This document shows, in pieces, positions 11,347 through 22,970 of a stretch of 64,000 nucleotides of DNA. Source of the DNA: Ophiosphaerella korrae. Lineage: Eukaryota > Ascomycota > Dothideomycetes > Pleosporales > Phaeosphaeriaceae. The stretch lies in contig JALNQF010000004.1 in the NCBI GenBank assembly GCA_028456385.1, forward strand, positions 1 through 64,000, given 5' to 3'. The notes beneath the pieces were generated by a model. The model had not been told where the DNA came from. It did no database searches and saw only the letters and a list, made by a program, of their open reading frames with translations. A program made the translations under genes and the position numbers. Every line of letters begins with the position of its first letter. Positions within the stretch are counted from its first letter, which is position 1.

Positions 11347-12516
11347 TGATGCATCACGGCAAGATATGGACGAACCGGATGAGCACCGCGACACGATTCC
11401 TTGCAGCCTTTTTAATCTCTTTTGAGGTGTCGATCACGCTCATGATTTTGCAACAATACCCATCTGCGTAAACATTCACAAGCTTTCTCGGTTTGGTTCT
11501 GGGGGCAGTTGTGTGGCCATATTGTATTATATCTGAACAGCATCTGGCAATGTCTATGATTTGGCATGGCCCCGCATGTTGGAGGCGTTTATATTATGGC
11601 GATAGTTTGGTATATTATCAGGACACTTCCCACGCTATTGGAGAATAGCAGGGCTAGAATAGCTGGCAACCTAATCAATTTAAGCATGTCCCATTAAGAC
11701 TGCACCCCGCGATGAGGCACTACGTAAGCATATCAGATGACATGGGCCGAGTTGGCCCGCGTGCATAACGCTCTTGAAAAGGGAGCGAAAGAGCAGTGAG
11801 GAGGCTGCACGCTTTGCATTACATGTCTCGCAGGCAGGCAGGTGAGCAGGATGTGGAGGGCACGCGTGCGTCGTGTGATTCGTCCGTTGGCATACCTACA
11901 CCCACGCCCATGTTGCGTGACCAGGGTTAGTCTACAACATATGCCAGCACACGAGATCCTCAGGTTAGGGCAGTGCAATCGTTGTTCTTCCTTTGATCTT
12001 GATATCTTCTCCTCTCCCCTACTCCCTCGAGCCTCCAGCGTCTTCGCGGTGCAGTGCAGATTGCCGTGTTAGCCCCACCAGCGGAGAAGTCGAGGCCCTT
12101 TCCACACGTCATTGCATTCCTCCTCCCAAGTACATGCGACCGTGCGTGGCATCGCCAGCCAGCCAGCAGCTCGCATACCCCGACCGCGCGAAGCGACAGT
12201 AGTCTTATCTTGGTGCTTGTTCGCGACCACCGTCGGGTTGACACCAAGACTTGCGGGCCCCTTGCACAGGTGTCACGCCCTTTGGTGGCTTTCAACGTCC
12301 ACTCCTTGTTTGGCGTTCCACTTCCTGGGGAGCGCAACGTGGACACAGAACCGAAATCGGAACGCGCGGTGGATGGCCCATATCACCCCATACACCAGTG
12401 CAACCTGTTTGATCAGCGATTTGAGCGTTGTGGCAGGCCTTGTTTGACACAACCACCACTCAAAGAGCTCTTGGTGTTTGCAGTGGGACGCACAAAGACA
12501 GCAAAGGAGAGACAAT
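11347..12516. other. Intergenic, no gene seen
   Basis: 3' flank of MNN10 and 5' flank of the next rightward gene. The open frames here run over each other on both strands without domain content. The last 500 bases are pyrimidine-rich on the plus strand, as expected of a fungal promoter and leader. Confidence 0.5.
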
Positions 12517-13800
12517 ATGCATGATCATCGCCCTCCGAGAAGACGTGGGCAGGCTGGAGCGGCCGACATGACATCCCCTCCTCACAGTTTACCTTCGCCT
12601 TCTAGGCAGCACTCAGAAGGCAGGTCCCGTTCTACTCAGCCTCACATCGAATCCAGGCTGACATGCGGCGACCCAACAGAATCATGGGTTGAGATTGGTT
12701 CTGGTCCGTCTTCAGCCTCGTTATCCTCTGCTGCCGACGAGATCATTACAACTGGCCTCATGGTGCAACATGACTCGAACCTTTACAGACGACCCAGGCG
12801 CGCCCGAGGCGGCGGGCACTTCTCCATCGGCACCGGCCATAGGGTGACCAATACAGGGGGAAACAGTAGTCAGGAAGAGTATGAAGAGAGCGAAAGTGAG
12901 TCGGACAGGGTTATGACGTCTTCCAGCGAGGGCCTCGGCCCATCACCCCTCAGGCACGAAGTCAACCGTGCGTCTCGTAATCATCAGTCTTCTTCAGAGA
13001 CAGAAGAAGATGACGATGAGGACGACGAAAATGCAACGGCCGTCAACTACCCGAGATCAAGACGACAATTCGAACCACGTCCAAACGCCTTCTCACACCC
13101 AAGCAATCAACAGGCAATACGCTCGCAGTCAGGCACTGCTTATCCACCTCGTCGTAATGCGCCACGGCCATCACATTCTCCACAACAGCGCTCCTACCCC
13201 CAGCACACACCATACAGCGCTGCGGCTCCAGGCTACCAGCCTGACCATGATGAAGCATTACGCGCCAGCTTGTCGACACTCCTCTCTGCTGCTGCTGCTG
13301 TACGAGGTCTTCCAAAACCAGGCCAGCCCCGTACACAACAATCTGGATCAGCTCGAATTGACCCCACTACACTGCGGCTAGTCCCCGAGTCCGTGGCACT
13401 GGGCGATGTAATGGAGGAGTCCTCGCCCTGTCCCACTTCGCCATGCACAGCAAGTAGTGGTCCTTCAGACAAACCCAAACGGAAAGAAATACGAAGCAAC
13501 AGCAAGGACCGTCGTTCTGTAAAGAAGGCCCGAGGCACAGGCCTAGTGATTGATGAAATTAGTCCTACATTGTTCACCTGGGTCGTCAGCGCCGGCGTTG
13601 TAGTTCTTGTGAGTGCTCTAAGTTTCTCAGCTGGTTATGTCGTCGGCAAAGAAGCTGGGCATGCCGAAGCCGCAGGCCAACTTGGTGCCGCAGGCGCTGA
13701 AGCTAGCAGCTGCGCACGAGAGGCAGTATCCGGTACAAAAGGTGCAGGCTTAGGCCTTCGTAAGCTTCGATGGACTGGAAGCGCAGGAGTTCGCGCGTGA
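12517..13800 (+). CDS. Disordered protein with C-terminal transmembrane segment
   Basis: A single-exon frame of 427 residues from the ATG at 12517 (MHDHRPPRRR). The first 340 residues are rich in Ser, Pro, Arg, His and Gln, with an acidic run (SSSETEEDDDEDDEN) around residue 165, so mostly disordered. At about 350-376 comes a hydrophobic segment (WVVSAGVVVLVSALSFSAGYVVG) followed by an Ala/Gly-rich tail with AEAAGQLGAAGAEA. The basic region before it (KPKRKE, KDRRSVKKARG) suggests a tail-anchored or type II arrangement, or nuclear targeting before anchoring. No known domain is recognised; it looks like a lineage-specific Pleosporales protein. Confidence 0.75.
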   Translation: MHDHRPPRRRGQAGAADMTSPPHSLPSPSRQHSEGRSRSTQPHIESRLTCGDPTESWVEIGSGPSSASLSSAADEIITTGLMVQHDSNLYRRPRRARGGGHFSIGTGHRVTNTGGNSSQEEYEESESESDRVMTSSSEGLGPSPLRHEVNRASRNHQSSSETEEDDDEDDENATAVNYPRSRRQFEPRPNAFSHPSNQQAIRSQSGTAYPPRRNAPRPSHSPQQRSYPQHTPYSAAAPGYQPDHDEALRASLSTLLSAAAAVRGLPKPGQPRTQQSGSARIDPTTLRLVPESVALGDVMEESSPCPTSPCTASSGPSDKPKRKEIRSNSKDRRSVKKARGTGLVIDEISPTLFTWVVSAGVVVLVSALSFSAGYVVGKEAGHAEAAGQLGAAGAEASSCAREAVSGTKGAGLGLRKLRWTGSAGVRA

Positions 13801-14783
13801 ACATTTACGCTGAAGTATCTCCATCGCGTCACGAGCACAAAGACATCATAGAATATTGACAAGCTCTTATTTTGAGAGTAAGCAAGCACACATAGGAAGG
13901 CATAGGCAAAGTTGCTTTCTTTCATATCACCTTGTTTCTTCACATTGGCGCGTCTGGATCATTCTTCCTGGTAGCATGCGATGGTGTCATGGCTGTGAAC
14001 ATTGTTGAACACGTCAAGTATTTGTTAGACTGGCTTTGCTAAGCGGGAGAAATTGATTGATTCGAGCTTAATGTACTCGAATAGAGATACTCTCTGGGTA
14101 TTAATAAATTTGTTTGCTTTATGCTGGTTCAATCCTTTATCATTACAATGCCCTGTGCTTGACTGGTATCCTATTCAGGTGAGTGGTGGTCACAAATCAG
14201 GACTAGCATGTGTCTCACGCATTTCAGCCAAACTTGTTCCCATTATGATACCCCAGGTTCGCTATACTCAATAACTTCTATCAACACCTTTCGATCACCC
14301 AAGCATTTATTTTTCCTTTGCTACTTTCAATCAGCATCTAATTTTGTGCTATACTGTAACCCGTAGGCGTTGAGTTCGGCGGTTCTGTGAAACGCTAGTT
14401 CTATTTTCACCAAAACATTTAAAATAATCTCATACTGGGGTGGGTAACTTGCAAAAAGAGGCACCTAGGCGTGCATGAGATGCCCACGGCGATTGTTTTC
14501 CTGAATTGTTCTGATTCAAGTTGGACAGAGGCTCTGGTATGCGCCATTGACTATGCTGTTCACTTTCTACGCGAAAATTATGGTTGCAATGGCGAAGGAT
14601 TTAGTCCTATTATAAGTCCTCACTGCTGCGGCAACAAACGTTTTATATTTCAGACCCTTATATTCAGGCATACTTGGTTTACATTATCAGGGCATATTTT
14701 ACTTTACATCCCCCAAAACTTAGTTCACTGATTACGACAGCTCCACTTGCGCCAAACGGCGATTTTTTTTTGGTGCAGCCGCC
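13801..14783. other. Intergenic, no gene seen
   Basis: Nearly 1 kb between the disordered membrane protein and the NLR-like gene. Only short frames are present. A T-run (GATTTTTTTTTGG) lies just before the NLR start at 14761-14772. Confidence 0.5.
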
Positions 14784-17700
14784 ATGGCGTCTCTAGAACT
14801 ATACAGAGAAGCCCGTAACCAATTCATACAGGACGCAAAAACACGCTACAAGAGTAGTAGAGATCTCGACATACTCCAAGATTTTCTTGCGCAGAATGGA
14901 AGCCCCGAGGATGCACAAGCAACAGCACAAACGCTCAAAGAGAAAGCAGGGGAGAAATGGGGCGCCAAGAGGATTGGTGATGCAGAAATACCAGCAGCAT
15001 GGATAGACAGGTTGATGGAAAACATCGGGAATTTTGTTGCTGTTGGTGACTATGCAATGAATGGGGCTCCAGAGAGTGTTGGGCTGGCTTGGTTCGCTGT
15101 GAAGCTGACACTTTCTGCTATCCAGAGCAATTATGACCTATACAGCTTCTTTGGCTCAGCCCTGACGGATATTTCAGACATCATGATCATCATTGCGCAC
15201 TTTGATCGGTTGTATGATGAGCGATCAAAAGCCACTTTAGAAAACAAGTGGAAACCAAGTCCAGTAGTAGAGAAGTTATTCCAGGATATCATTTCCGCGT
15301 ATGTTGGTATCCTCGATTTCTCCTTCTCAGTCAGACGTTACCTCGGTGCTGGCACCTTAGCAAAGATCGGACACGGGTTCCAAGATTTTTTTGGAGCATC
15401 TAAGTCGAAGTTCGAAGGGAAAATAGCTACGATAGCTTCTCACAAGGAGCAAATAATAGAAGACAGCCAGGCTGTATTTCAAGACAAGACTTTACACCAA
15501 ATCAATGCCGTACAGGATATCCTGAAGGGCATTGAAGGTACAGTGGACGACATCAAAAGCTTTCAATCTACTTTCCAGAAGATGCGCGAGGAGCAAGCCG
15601 CCCAGTGGGCCCTGGTATTAACGAGCATGGAAGATATCAAGACTACGATGAAGCCAAAAACCTTGTGGGATTTGGCATTGCAGAAATTTGAAAGAAACAA
15701 GAGTGCTCTGAGTCCACAGAAGGATACTATCACTGCGTTAGATGATGCAATCAACCAAAGACACCCTGGCACTTGCGAGTGGGTCTTCAAGCATTCGGAG
15801 TATGTGGAGTGGAAGACTTCAACGACTAACAGCATGTTATGTATCAATGGCCAACAAGGTGAGCTCAAACCATCTGTTCGTCTCGAAGAATATGCTAATT
15901 CAAATAGACTCTGGGAAGTCAATAGTACTCGCAAGCATTGTTGAAACTTTAGGCTTGGAAACAGATGGTGGAACTGCACTGATCTATATGAATTGCGGGA
16001 CCAATCGAACAGGTGCCACAGGCAAGATACTTGGCGCAAAAGCAGTATGTAACACGCTGTTGTACCTGTTGTACAATCATGCTAGAGAGAGCAAAGACGA
16101 TATCAAGCTTCTTGAAGATTGCAACAAAGTGTTCGAGGACCCCAAAGAGAAAGAGAAGACACGCAGCAATATCATCACAAAAGGCAATAAGTCAACAACT
16201 CTTCCTGATTTTGCAGATGCTTTTACTGCTATTGCTTCGCGGCTGGACACCAAGGTTGTGATTGCATTGGACGAGGTGGATAACCTTAATGCCAAAGACC
16301 AGAAGGAATTAGCAAAGAAATTGAGGGCTATCCTTGTTCCTTCAAGGACATCTACTCGCCAATCACGACCAACGAGAATCCTTGTCGGATGCCGATCAAG
16401 CTCTGAGTTCCCTAATCAATTGCTATCCACTGAGGCCCTCTTGTGGTCCATAGACGTTGGTGAATACAATGGGAACGATATGAAGAAGCAATTGACAGAC
16501 GACTTGAAGAATGTTCCCGGCCTCATGCAAGCGGAGCAGGATGAGGCCACAGTTGCCATCCTCAAACAAGCTGGTACGCGCTTCGCCTACATCCGTACTA
16601 TCGCCATTCCCTTCATGCGAGAACCTTTTCAGCGCCCGCTATCACTCAGGTTGCATGCACTTCCTGAAGGTATGGGCAATTTGTACAATGAAGCGCTTAT
16701 AAAGATGAGCTCCAATTATGTCGAACTACTCCGTGTAGCACTTACGTGGACCTTGCTTGCACCCATCCCTCTCAGGGTTAACGAGGTTATGGATCTTTAC
16801 CACGGGACCTATACTCAAGGTAGGCTAGATGCCGAACACGAAGCCAAAACCCTTAATGACGAAGAATCCATCAAAAACTCTGAATTGGAAGTTCAACAGT
16901 TACAGGATGCGCGTGGTCCATTTTTAAGACTCGAAGTAGAACCGTGGTCCGGTCAACATTTCGTCCATTTACAGGATGCTCCGCAGATTCGCGATTTCTG
17001 TCTTAATAACGATACAAGTCCTCATGGAGGCGAAAAGAAAGAAACCCATATCTGCGCAAGGTGCATGGCTGCGACAGATACTCCTGATATATTATCAATA
17101 TCTTCAAAGGACGGCCATTTGAAGCTTGCATTACAGTGCCTGAAGACCGTGAATAACCCCTTATTCCAACAAAGAATGAAGAATTTGGATAGAATCCCCC
17201 CGTGGAGTCAGTCACCAGCTCCGAATGGAGCATCCAAGATTGACGATAAGACCAAAAAGGATATAAGCAAATTTTGGAAGACCAAAACAGCCAAAGAGAG
17301 GTCGGCATCTGAGGAAAGTAAGAGTTCTCGGCTTGGGCAAACAAACGACGAAACTAAAAAGTCCATAAATGGTGACGACGAGCGGAATGGAATTGAAGAT
17401 ATTCTCGAGGAGTCACAAAACGACGACAATCTAACTGAGGAGAACGATAGTGAAGATCTTGATGAGTTGCGGGATGATGATGATGAGATAGACGAGGAAA
17501 TCGATCACGATGAAATTGACGAACCTCCTAATGTGCGGTTGTATCGGTATGAACTCCAGTACTGGTCTTACCACATGCGTCAAGCAGAAAATCTTTGGAG
17601 TCTCGAAGAACGATCAAAGAATAGCGACTGGGCGGAAATCCTCAAAGAGCTAGATAAATGGGTTGCAAATGCGGCCTGGTTCAGTCGCTGGCAGTTACTA

Positions 17701-19857
17701 TCTGACAAACTTGGATGCCATAAAGGTCTCTTGAGGCCTTTGCATGTTGCTGCTTACCTAGGCTTGACAAGTTGGGCATCACGTCTCTTGGAGAGGGGCG
17801 CAGATATCAATGAAAGCACCCTATGCGCTACCACAAACACCCCTTCATTTAGCTAGTGCGCGGGCAGATAACCCTACCATGCTCAAATTACTTCTTGAGA
17901 ATGGTGCCGATCCGAATCTCGTAATCAACAACCTCCCTAGCCCTTGTTAGTACATTTCACCGCAATACTGAACTGTTCCTAGAAACTAACTACCCATTTA
18001 GTTTATATGTGGCTGAGCACCAGCTCAGACATGGAAAGTGTTCAACTCTTCCTCAAACACGGCGCCGACCCAACCATAGTTACTGAACGCTCACAATGGA
18101 CGGCGCTTCACCATGTGGCATGGCAAGGGAAAGATGTGGCTGTATTGGAACTGCTTCTCAATCACGTCATTAATGGCATTCGGCCCAACATCAATGCTCT
18201 AGACTGTTTCGCAAATTCGCCGTTGCGCATCGTGCTATTGCGACGCGAAGTCCCCAAAGCGCTTTTGAAAGCATTTGTGGATCATGGAGCTGATGTAAAC
18301 AAGGAGAATAGGTTTTCCAGTCGACCATTACAGTTGGCCGGTATGTTTGGAGATCTAGAAACGCTGCAGATCCTGTGCCATACTCAGGCAGTCACCGAAA
18401 TTGATGATCTCGACATTGATGGAAACAGTGCTCTTCAGCACGCTGCGGTGTTCAACCACGCCAATTGCGTCAAGTTTCTTGTCGAGCTTGGAGCCAAACC
18501 AAATATCCAAAATAATTCCGGACGAGTAGCGCTGCATACTTCTGCTTGGAAGGGCACGAAAGAATGCGTTGAGCTATTGCTTGCCCACGGAGCACAACCA
18601 AATATACAAGACAAACGCCATCGAACGCCCCTATTCTTTGCCTGCCTTGATAAATCTGTTGAAGGCAAGGCAAAATTGTTGCTCGATACGCTATTAGAGA
18701 GGAGTGTGCCCCTAGCCCAGATCAATGCGCCAACAAAGACTGAACGCACTCCTTTGCGTGAAGCTGCGGGACATGGCTTCGAATACGTAGTCGATAAATT
18801 AATCAAGACTGCTGAAGCCACAGATGACTTGGCGAGCCTGGCGCTCAACAAGAAAGACATACGCAAAGGAATGACACCCCTTCATCGAGCTGTATGGCTT
18901 GGAAAGGTAGGCTGCGTCCGCCTTTTGCTTGCAGCGAATGCCGACATCTCGATTTGCGATAATCAAGGCAAAACTCCTTTGGTTCTTGCCTACGAGCATT
19001 GGGCACTATCGAGCCACCAGACGACGCTTGAAGACATCCTATCACTCCTTATTGATAAAGATCCGAAGGCGGCAGCAGCTGATGCAGAGCTCGTGGCCAT
19101 TTGCGCAACCAACGGCAGCACAAGACTACTCCAACAATTAAGCCTGATAGGAGCCGACCTTAACCGTCAAGATAGGTATGGCTGGACGCCGCTGGCTTTG
19201 GCACAGAACGCCCTCCATGAGGATACCATTTGCTTCCTCAAGCAACAGACAGCATGGGCCGGAATGTTGCCTTCACAGTGGGCGAAAAACACACAAACAA
19301 ATACTTTAGTAGATGGAACGAGCATCAAGCATACATCTGGCAAGAGCGCCTGTATTTCTACAGATAAGCCGTTACCAGCAGGCCTTGACACTTTCTACTA
19401 TGAAATCACGATCAAAGCACTGGCAAAGGCATCAGGTGGTTTGGAAAACAATTTCCCTATCTTGGCTATTGGTTTCTGCACTATTGGCGGCTCTGCCATC
19501 CGCTTTCCAGGCTTTCCACCTCGCGCTGATGCTCCAAGCGCGCGATCATGGGGTTATCATAGTGACGGCGGTGGGCTTTATCAGAGTGACCACGAAGATG
19601 GCAGGAGTGTTGCAACAGAGCTACGATACCACACTGGGCATACAATTGGTTGCGGTGCTGAACTCACTACGCAAACCATGTGGTTCACGCGTAATGGCCA
19701 GAGGCTGAAAAGTGAGTTTACTGATGTACGAGGTAGGTTGTTCCCGTTGATTGGGCTGAAGGATGGAGTGGAGGTTGAAACCAATTTAAAAGGGCCATTT
19801 TTGTGGAAAAATGAGGCGAACGAAGAGACTGGCGAAATCAGTCCACTTGAGGTATAG
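14784..19857 (+). CDS. NLR-like STAND protein: NACHT, ankyrin repeats, SPRY (one frameshift)
   Basis: Exons 14784-15858, 15908-17945 and 18002-19857 encode about 1655 residues if one frameshift near 17812 is discounted. Residues 1-350 are helical and resemble N-terminal regions of fungal STAND proteins. The P-loop GQQDSGKS (356-363) is split by intron 1, and Walker B is VVIALDEVDNL near 475-485; together they mark a NACHT-type NTPase, with sensor-like RILVGCRSS after it. An acidic run (about 870-900) leads into roughly a dozen ankyrin repeats (about 968-1440), then a SPRY/B30.2 domain (DTFYYEITI, RSWGYHSDGG, TMWFTRNGQRL) to the end. Such proteins act in fungal non-self recognition and regulated cell death; the role here is inference. 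In the upstream frame translation stops at 17854. The downstream frame resumes at 17813 with an excellent repeat (TPLHLASA, LLENGADPN), so the gene is recently broken or there is a one-base sequence error. Confidence 0.85.
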
Positions 19858-20222
19858 CATTTCCCCACTTTTTCGGTTTACGGAGAGACAGGATCCTTAC
19901 TGGACAGCCATGATTTTTGGAGGATAGTTATTTGCTGGCAGGCCAATTAGACGGCCTAGGGCAGTGCACGCCAGTCACCGCTAAGGCTTGAGCCACAACT
20001 ACACATGTCTCGCTCTGCCGATCACAGTGCCATGTCAGTGATGGGAAACTTCACAGTAAGCTGAATATCATGGGGCTTCGTAATTGATTATCAGAAATCT
20101 TAGCCTTTGCTCACTTCTCATCCTTCAAACTTCAGGTAGCAAAATGTAAAGGAGCCAAATCGGGGTGGAGTAGGATCAAATATGTTCTGGGCGAAAAGAG
20201 AATTTCCAAAGCATTGATTAAC
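19858..20222. other. Intergenic, no gene seen
   Basis: 3' flank of the NLR-like gene. No coding signal on either strand. Confidence 0.5.
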
Positions 20223-21029
20223 ATGGAAAGTTCGAAATCCCTTCTTGCGAATGCATTGACTCTTGTCTACGGGTATGTTGTCTGTTGTTCTCCACTCCAT
20301 CCCTGACATGTTCCACGTAGGGAGTCATCGGTGCTAGAACTTCAGAAGATTTCCAGTCACACCACTCAAGTCGGGAGTAAGACAGACATTGATGCGCCTT
20401 CTCAAAAGCTGACATCATCTTTCGATATCCACCATCGATCTCTCATTGACACACTGAATCTTCACGAAAAGCATCGCACAGCCATGCTAAGGCAAGCGAA
20501 CGGGGCATCTCAACGTTACAGCGTAATCGGGCAGATATCTTGTCACTATAAGAGCGCCTGATGCGTGCTTCGACACAGACCGAGAGACGAACGGCTTTGA
20601 TATCGAAACAAGTACGAAGGGCCGCTCAAGCTCCTGCAAATGAACACAGAAGCACGAGAGATATTCTGCAGAACAGATTTGACAGTCTTGAAATTGCGCT
20701 CGATAAGCGCCTTACTTGCACCCGCAAAACCTGGCAGCGATGTATATTTTTATGGTGAACGATCTGACATGGTCATGGCCTACTTGCTTCCGATCAGAGA
20801 GGTCGACACACTTGTCAACCATATGCTGGCGAACTTTGAGGATAAGGTAGACATGCAGGGCATGTTCAAGATTCGCGATGAGTTTCGGCAACTACTAGAT
20901 TCGGCAGCTCAAGAAGAGGCTATGCGATACCAAATGTCTAATGCCACTTCGTTTGGCCAACGGCATTTTCCTGGTAAAACTGCTAGGTCTACGAAAGTCA
21001 TAGGCGAACATAAAGTAGAAATACATTAA
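20223..21029 (+). pseudogene. Relic of a coiled-coil-like protein gene
   Basis: A coherent protein can be traced through broken frames. Exon one (20223-20272, MESSKSLLANALTLVYG) splices with an intact GTATGT..GTAG intron to 20321. The frame then continues to about 20500, shifts by one base near a GGGG run, meets a TAA near 20551, continues as ERLMRASTQTERRTAL, and shifts again near 20710 into LLAPAKPGSDVYFYGERSD and on to 21029. The composition is charged and helical, rich in Arg, Glu and Leu, suggesting coiled coil. I do not recognise the family. At least two frameshifts and one stop argue that it is dead. It lies directly downstream of the NLR-like gene in the same orientation. Confidence 0.45.
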
Positions 21030-21382
21030 GAGATTCAAGAGGTTTGTCGGAATCAGCGCAAGTTAAGATGCAGACTCTAACAATCGAGACAGCAACTGCG
21101 ATATTTCAGCTTGTCATTCCTCAGAAAGAGACCGTAAGAGAGAGTGCTTCCAAGACCTGTAATCTTGGCCTCTCAGTCAACAGTCATCCACATGGATTAA
21201 TATAAATTTCACGCAATCTTCATTGCAACGAATTTGTTCGCAGATATGCACTCACCCTAACATATGTACTCTGGCCACCGACGATGAGCTTGGCATGTAT
21301 TTCCATATTCCGTATAACAGCAGTCTCGAAGACACTGATCACGCCATCAGCTGAGGTTCTATATCGCCCTATCGTGTAATGT

Positions 21383-21607
21383 CGTCTGGAAGCAATCTCA
21401 TCGTGCTCGTAAGTATACATCTATACGGGCTAGAAGCAGGTGTTAGTCTTACTAATGTCGTCATCACAGTACGCAATACAGTTGGGCCGTTTCGATTTAT
21501 TGCAGTACCTCAAGAGAAAAGGGATAGAAGCAGATCGCTCGGCCCTGTACAATAGTTATACCGCTGTGTGGCCTACCCAAGGAGGCTTAAAGAGAAATAC
21601 TGGGTGA
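21383..21607 (+). pseudogene. Relic of an ankyrin-like C-terminal end
   Basis: A segment reading SSGSNLIVL up to a GTAAGT donor at 21409 joins, through an intron ending ATCACAG at 21469, to YAIQLGRFDLLQYLKRKG and a further 25 residues before a TGA at 21605. The spliced piece has the paired-helix look of an ankyrin repeat end. It may be the tail of the same dead gene as 20223-21029, with the intervening part too decayed to read. Confidence 0.3.
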
Positions 21608-21756
21608 AAAATTATGAGACAGATCACAGGTATTTCTTTATCTCTCCATTTTCTAAATTATTGATCCTTCTTTTCGTAAGTCCTAGATTAAGACTGTGGT
21701 ACTCTTGTGGTTATTCCTTAGCATACATCTATTATATCAGACTGGAACTCCAACAT

Positions 21757-21757
21757 T

Positions 21758-21848
<91 letters not shown>

Positions 21849-21850
21849 TT
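21757..21850. repeat. (TTTA)n microsatellite
   Basis: About 23 uninterrupted copies of the tetranucleotide TTTA. It butts directly against the first readable codon of the phosphotransferase relic at 21851, so it stands where that gene's 5' part should be. Confidence 0.98.
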
Positions 21851-22970
21851 TTTCATTTCACGCGTGAACGCTTCATCGTAGGCGAGGCGGAAAATCTTCG
21901 AAAGCGAAAAATCAAGTTCGATTTGAACAAACTCGCCAGTGTCGTAGCAGAGTCAATTGGTGCCATCCAATGTGTTTCTATCAAAAAGTGCCCCGATTGC
22001 TTGTTCAACAAAACATTTCTCATGACTCTGGACAATGGTCGAGAAGTCGTAGCGAAAGTGCCCACCCCGAACCCCGGCGTTCCACATTTTAGTACGGCCA
22101 GTGAAGTTGCCACAATGGACTTTGTAAGTTCAATATAATCTTCATGAATGGCGATTACGCGACTGATTTGGGAGACTAGGAACATTCTTGAGAAACCTAT
22201 ACCTCGTAAGCTACTCATGGAGCTCGCAAGCAAAATTACCTACTGTTGGAGTTGAATTTATCATGGAAAAAGCCGAGGGAGTTCCGCTATCTCGACTCTG
22301 GGACTCGATGAAACTACCTCAAAAGGCCCAACTGCTTCGTGCCATGATTGATCTCTAGGAGCAATGGCTGGGCGTTTCGTTCTCGCCCTACAGTAGTTTG
22401 TATTATGCGGGAGACATACAACCAAGATTAGATAACTGCTACATCAATCCAACTCTAGACACCGAGAGAGAGAGAGAACCATGTACGTCAAGTTTTCGTG
22501 ATCCTTCTTACAGCCGCTGAACAGTTTTTGCAGGGGATTCTCTAACGCAATATCTACAAGCAGTTGGAATGAGGGAGAAGAAGGCAATTCAGGCTTTGAA
22601 ACCTCCCCAAACAGATTGTCGTCTTTTGTGGCCCGGGCCTCTACCAACCAAGCACAAAAAAAAAGAAGCTTACCGCGTTGGCATGGTGCGGACAAATCGT
22701 CGATGCCCTTCTATCCCCCTTCTAATTTTCCGAAGAAGATTTTGTGCGTATCAAGCGGAATGGTGATATTGTGGTAGCAGGAGCTGATCTTATTACGGCA
22801 GCTAAGGAGTGCTTGGGCGATCTATGGGCTCGATCAAAGGATTCATTGAGCACGAGCAATATGCTGATTGCAAGGCCGCCCGGGACAAATTGAAAGATCA
22901 AATTCTAGAGCAGTTGGCAGAGAATGCTAAAGAGTGAGATGAGTATAAGCATTATTGGCCATTTGAATGA
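21851..22970 (+). pseudogene. AIM9-like phosphotransferase relic (APH kinase family)
   Basis: Translated pieces match the fungal AIM9/altered-inheritance-of-mitochondria kinase-like family in order: FTRERFIVGEAENLRKR, then NKTFLMTLDNGREVVAKVP and ASEVATMDF up to a GTAAGT donor at 22124, then after a one-base shift near 22206 YSWSSQAKLPTVGVEFIMEK and GVPLSRLWDSM, then YSSLYYAGDIQP, SLTQYLQAVGMREK and finally FIEHEQYADCKAARDKL to YWPFE and a TGA at 22968. Breaks include the TAG at 22356-22358 (CAG expected) and the TGA at 22935-22937 (TGG expected), plus further frameshifts around 22600-22850. The region between the middle and the end, including the kinase catalytic loop, is degraded or missing. 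The 5' end is lost at the microsatellite. Confidence 0.75.

Noticed and set aside
3111..19857. HNH protein and NLR-like protein as parts of one defence system
   Set aside because: They are about 10 kb apart, with a mannosyltransferase and two unrelated membrane proteins between them. No evidence of linkage in function.
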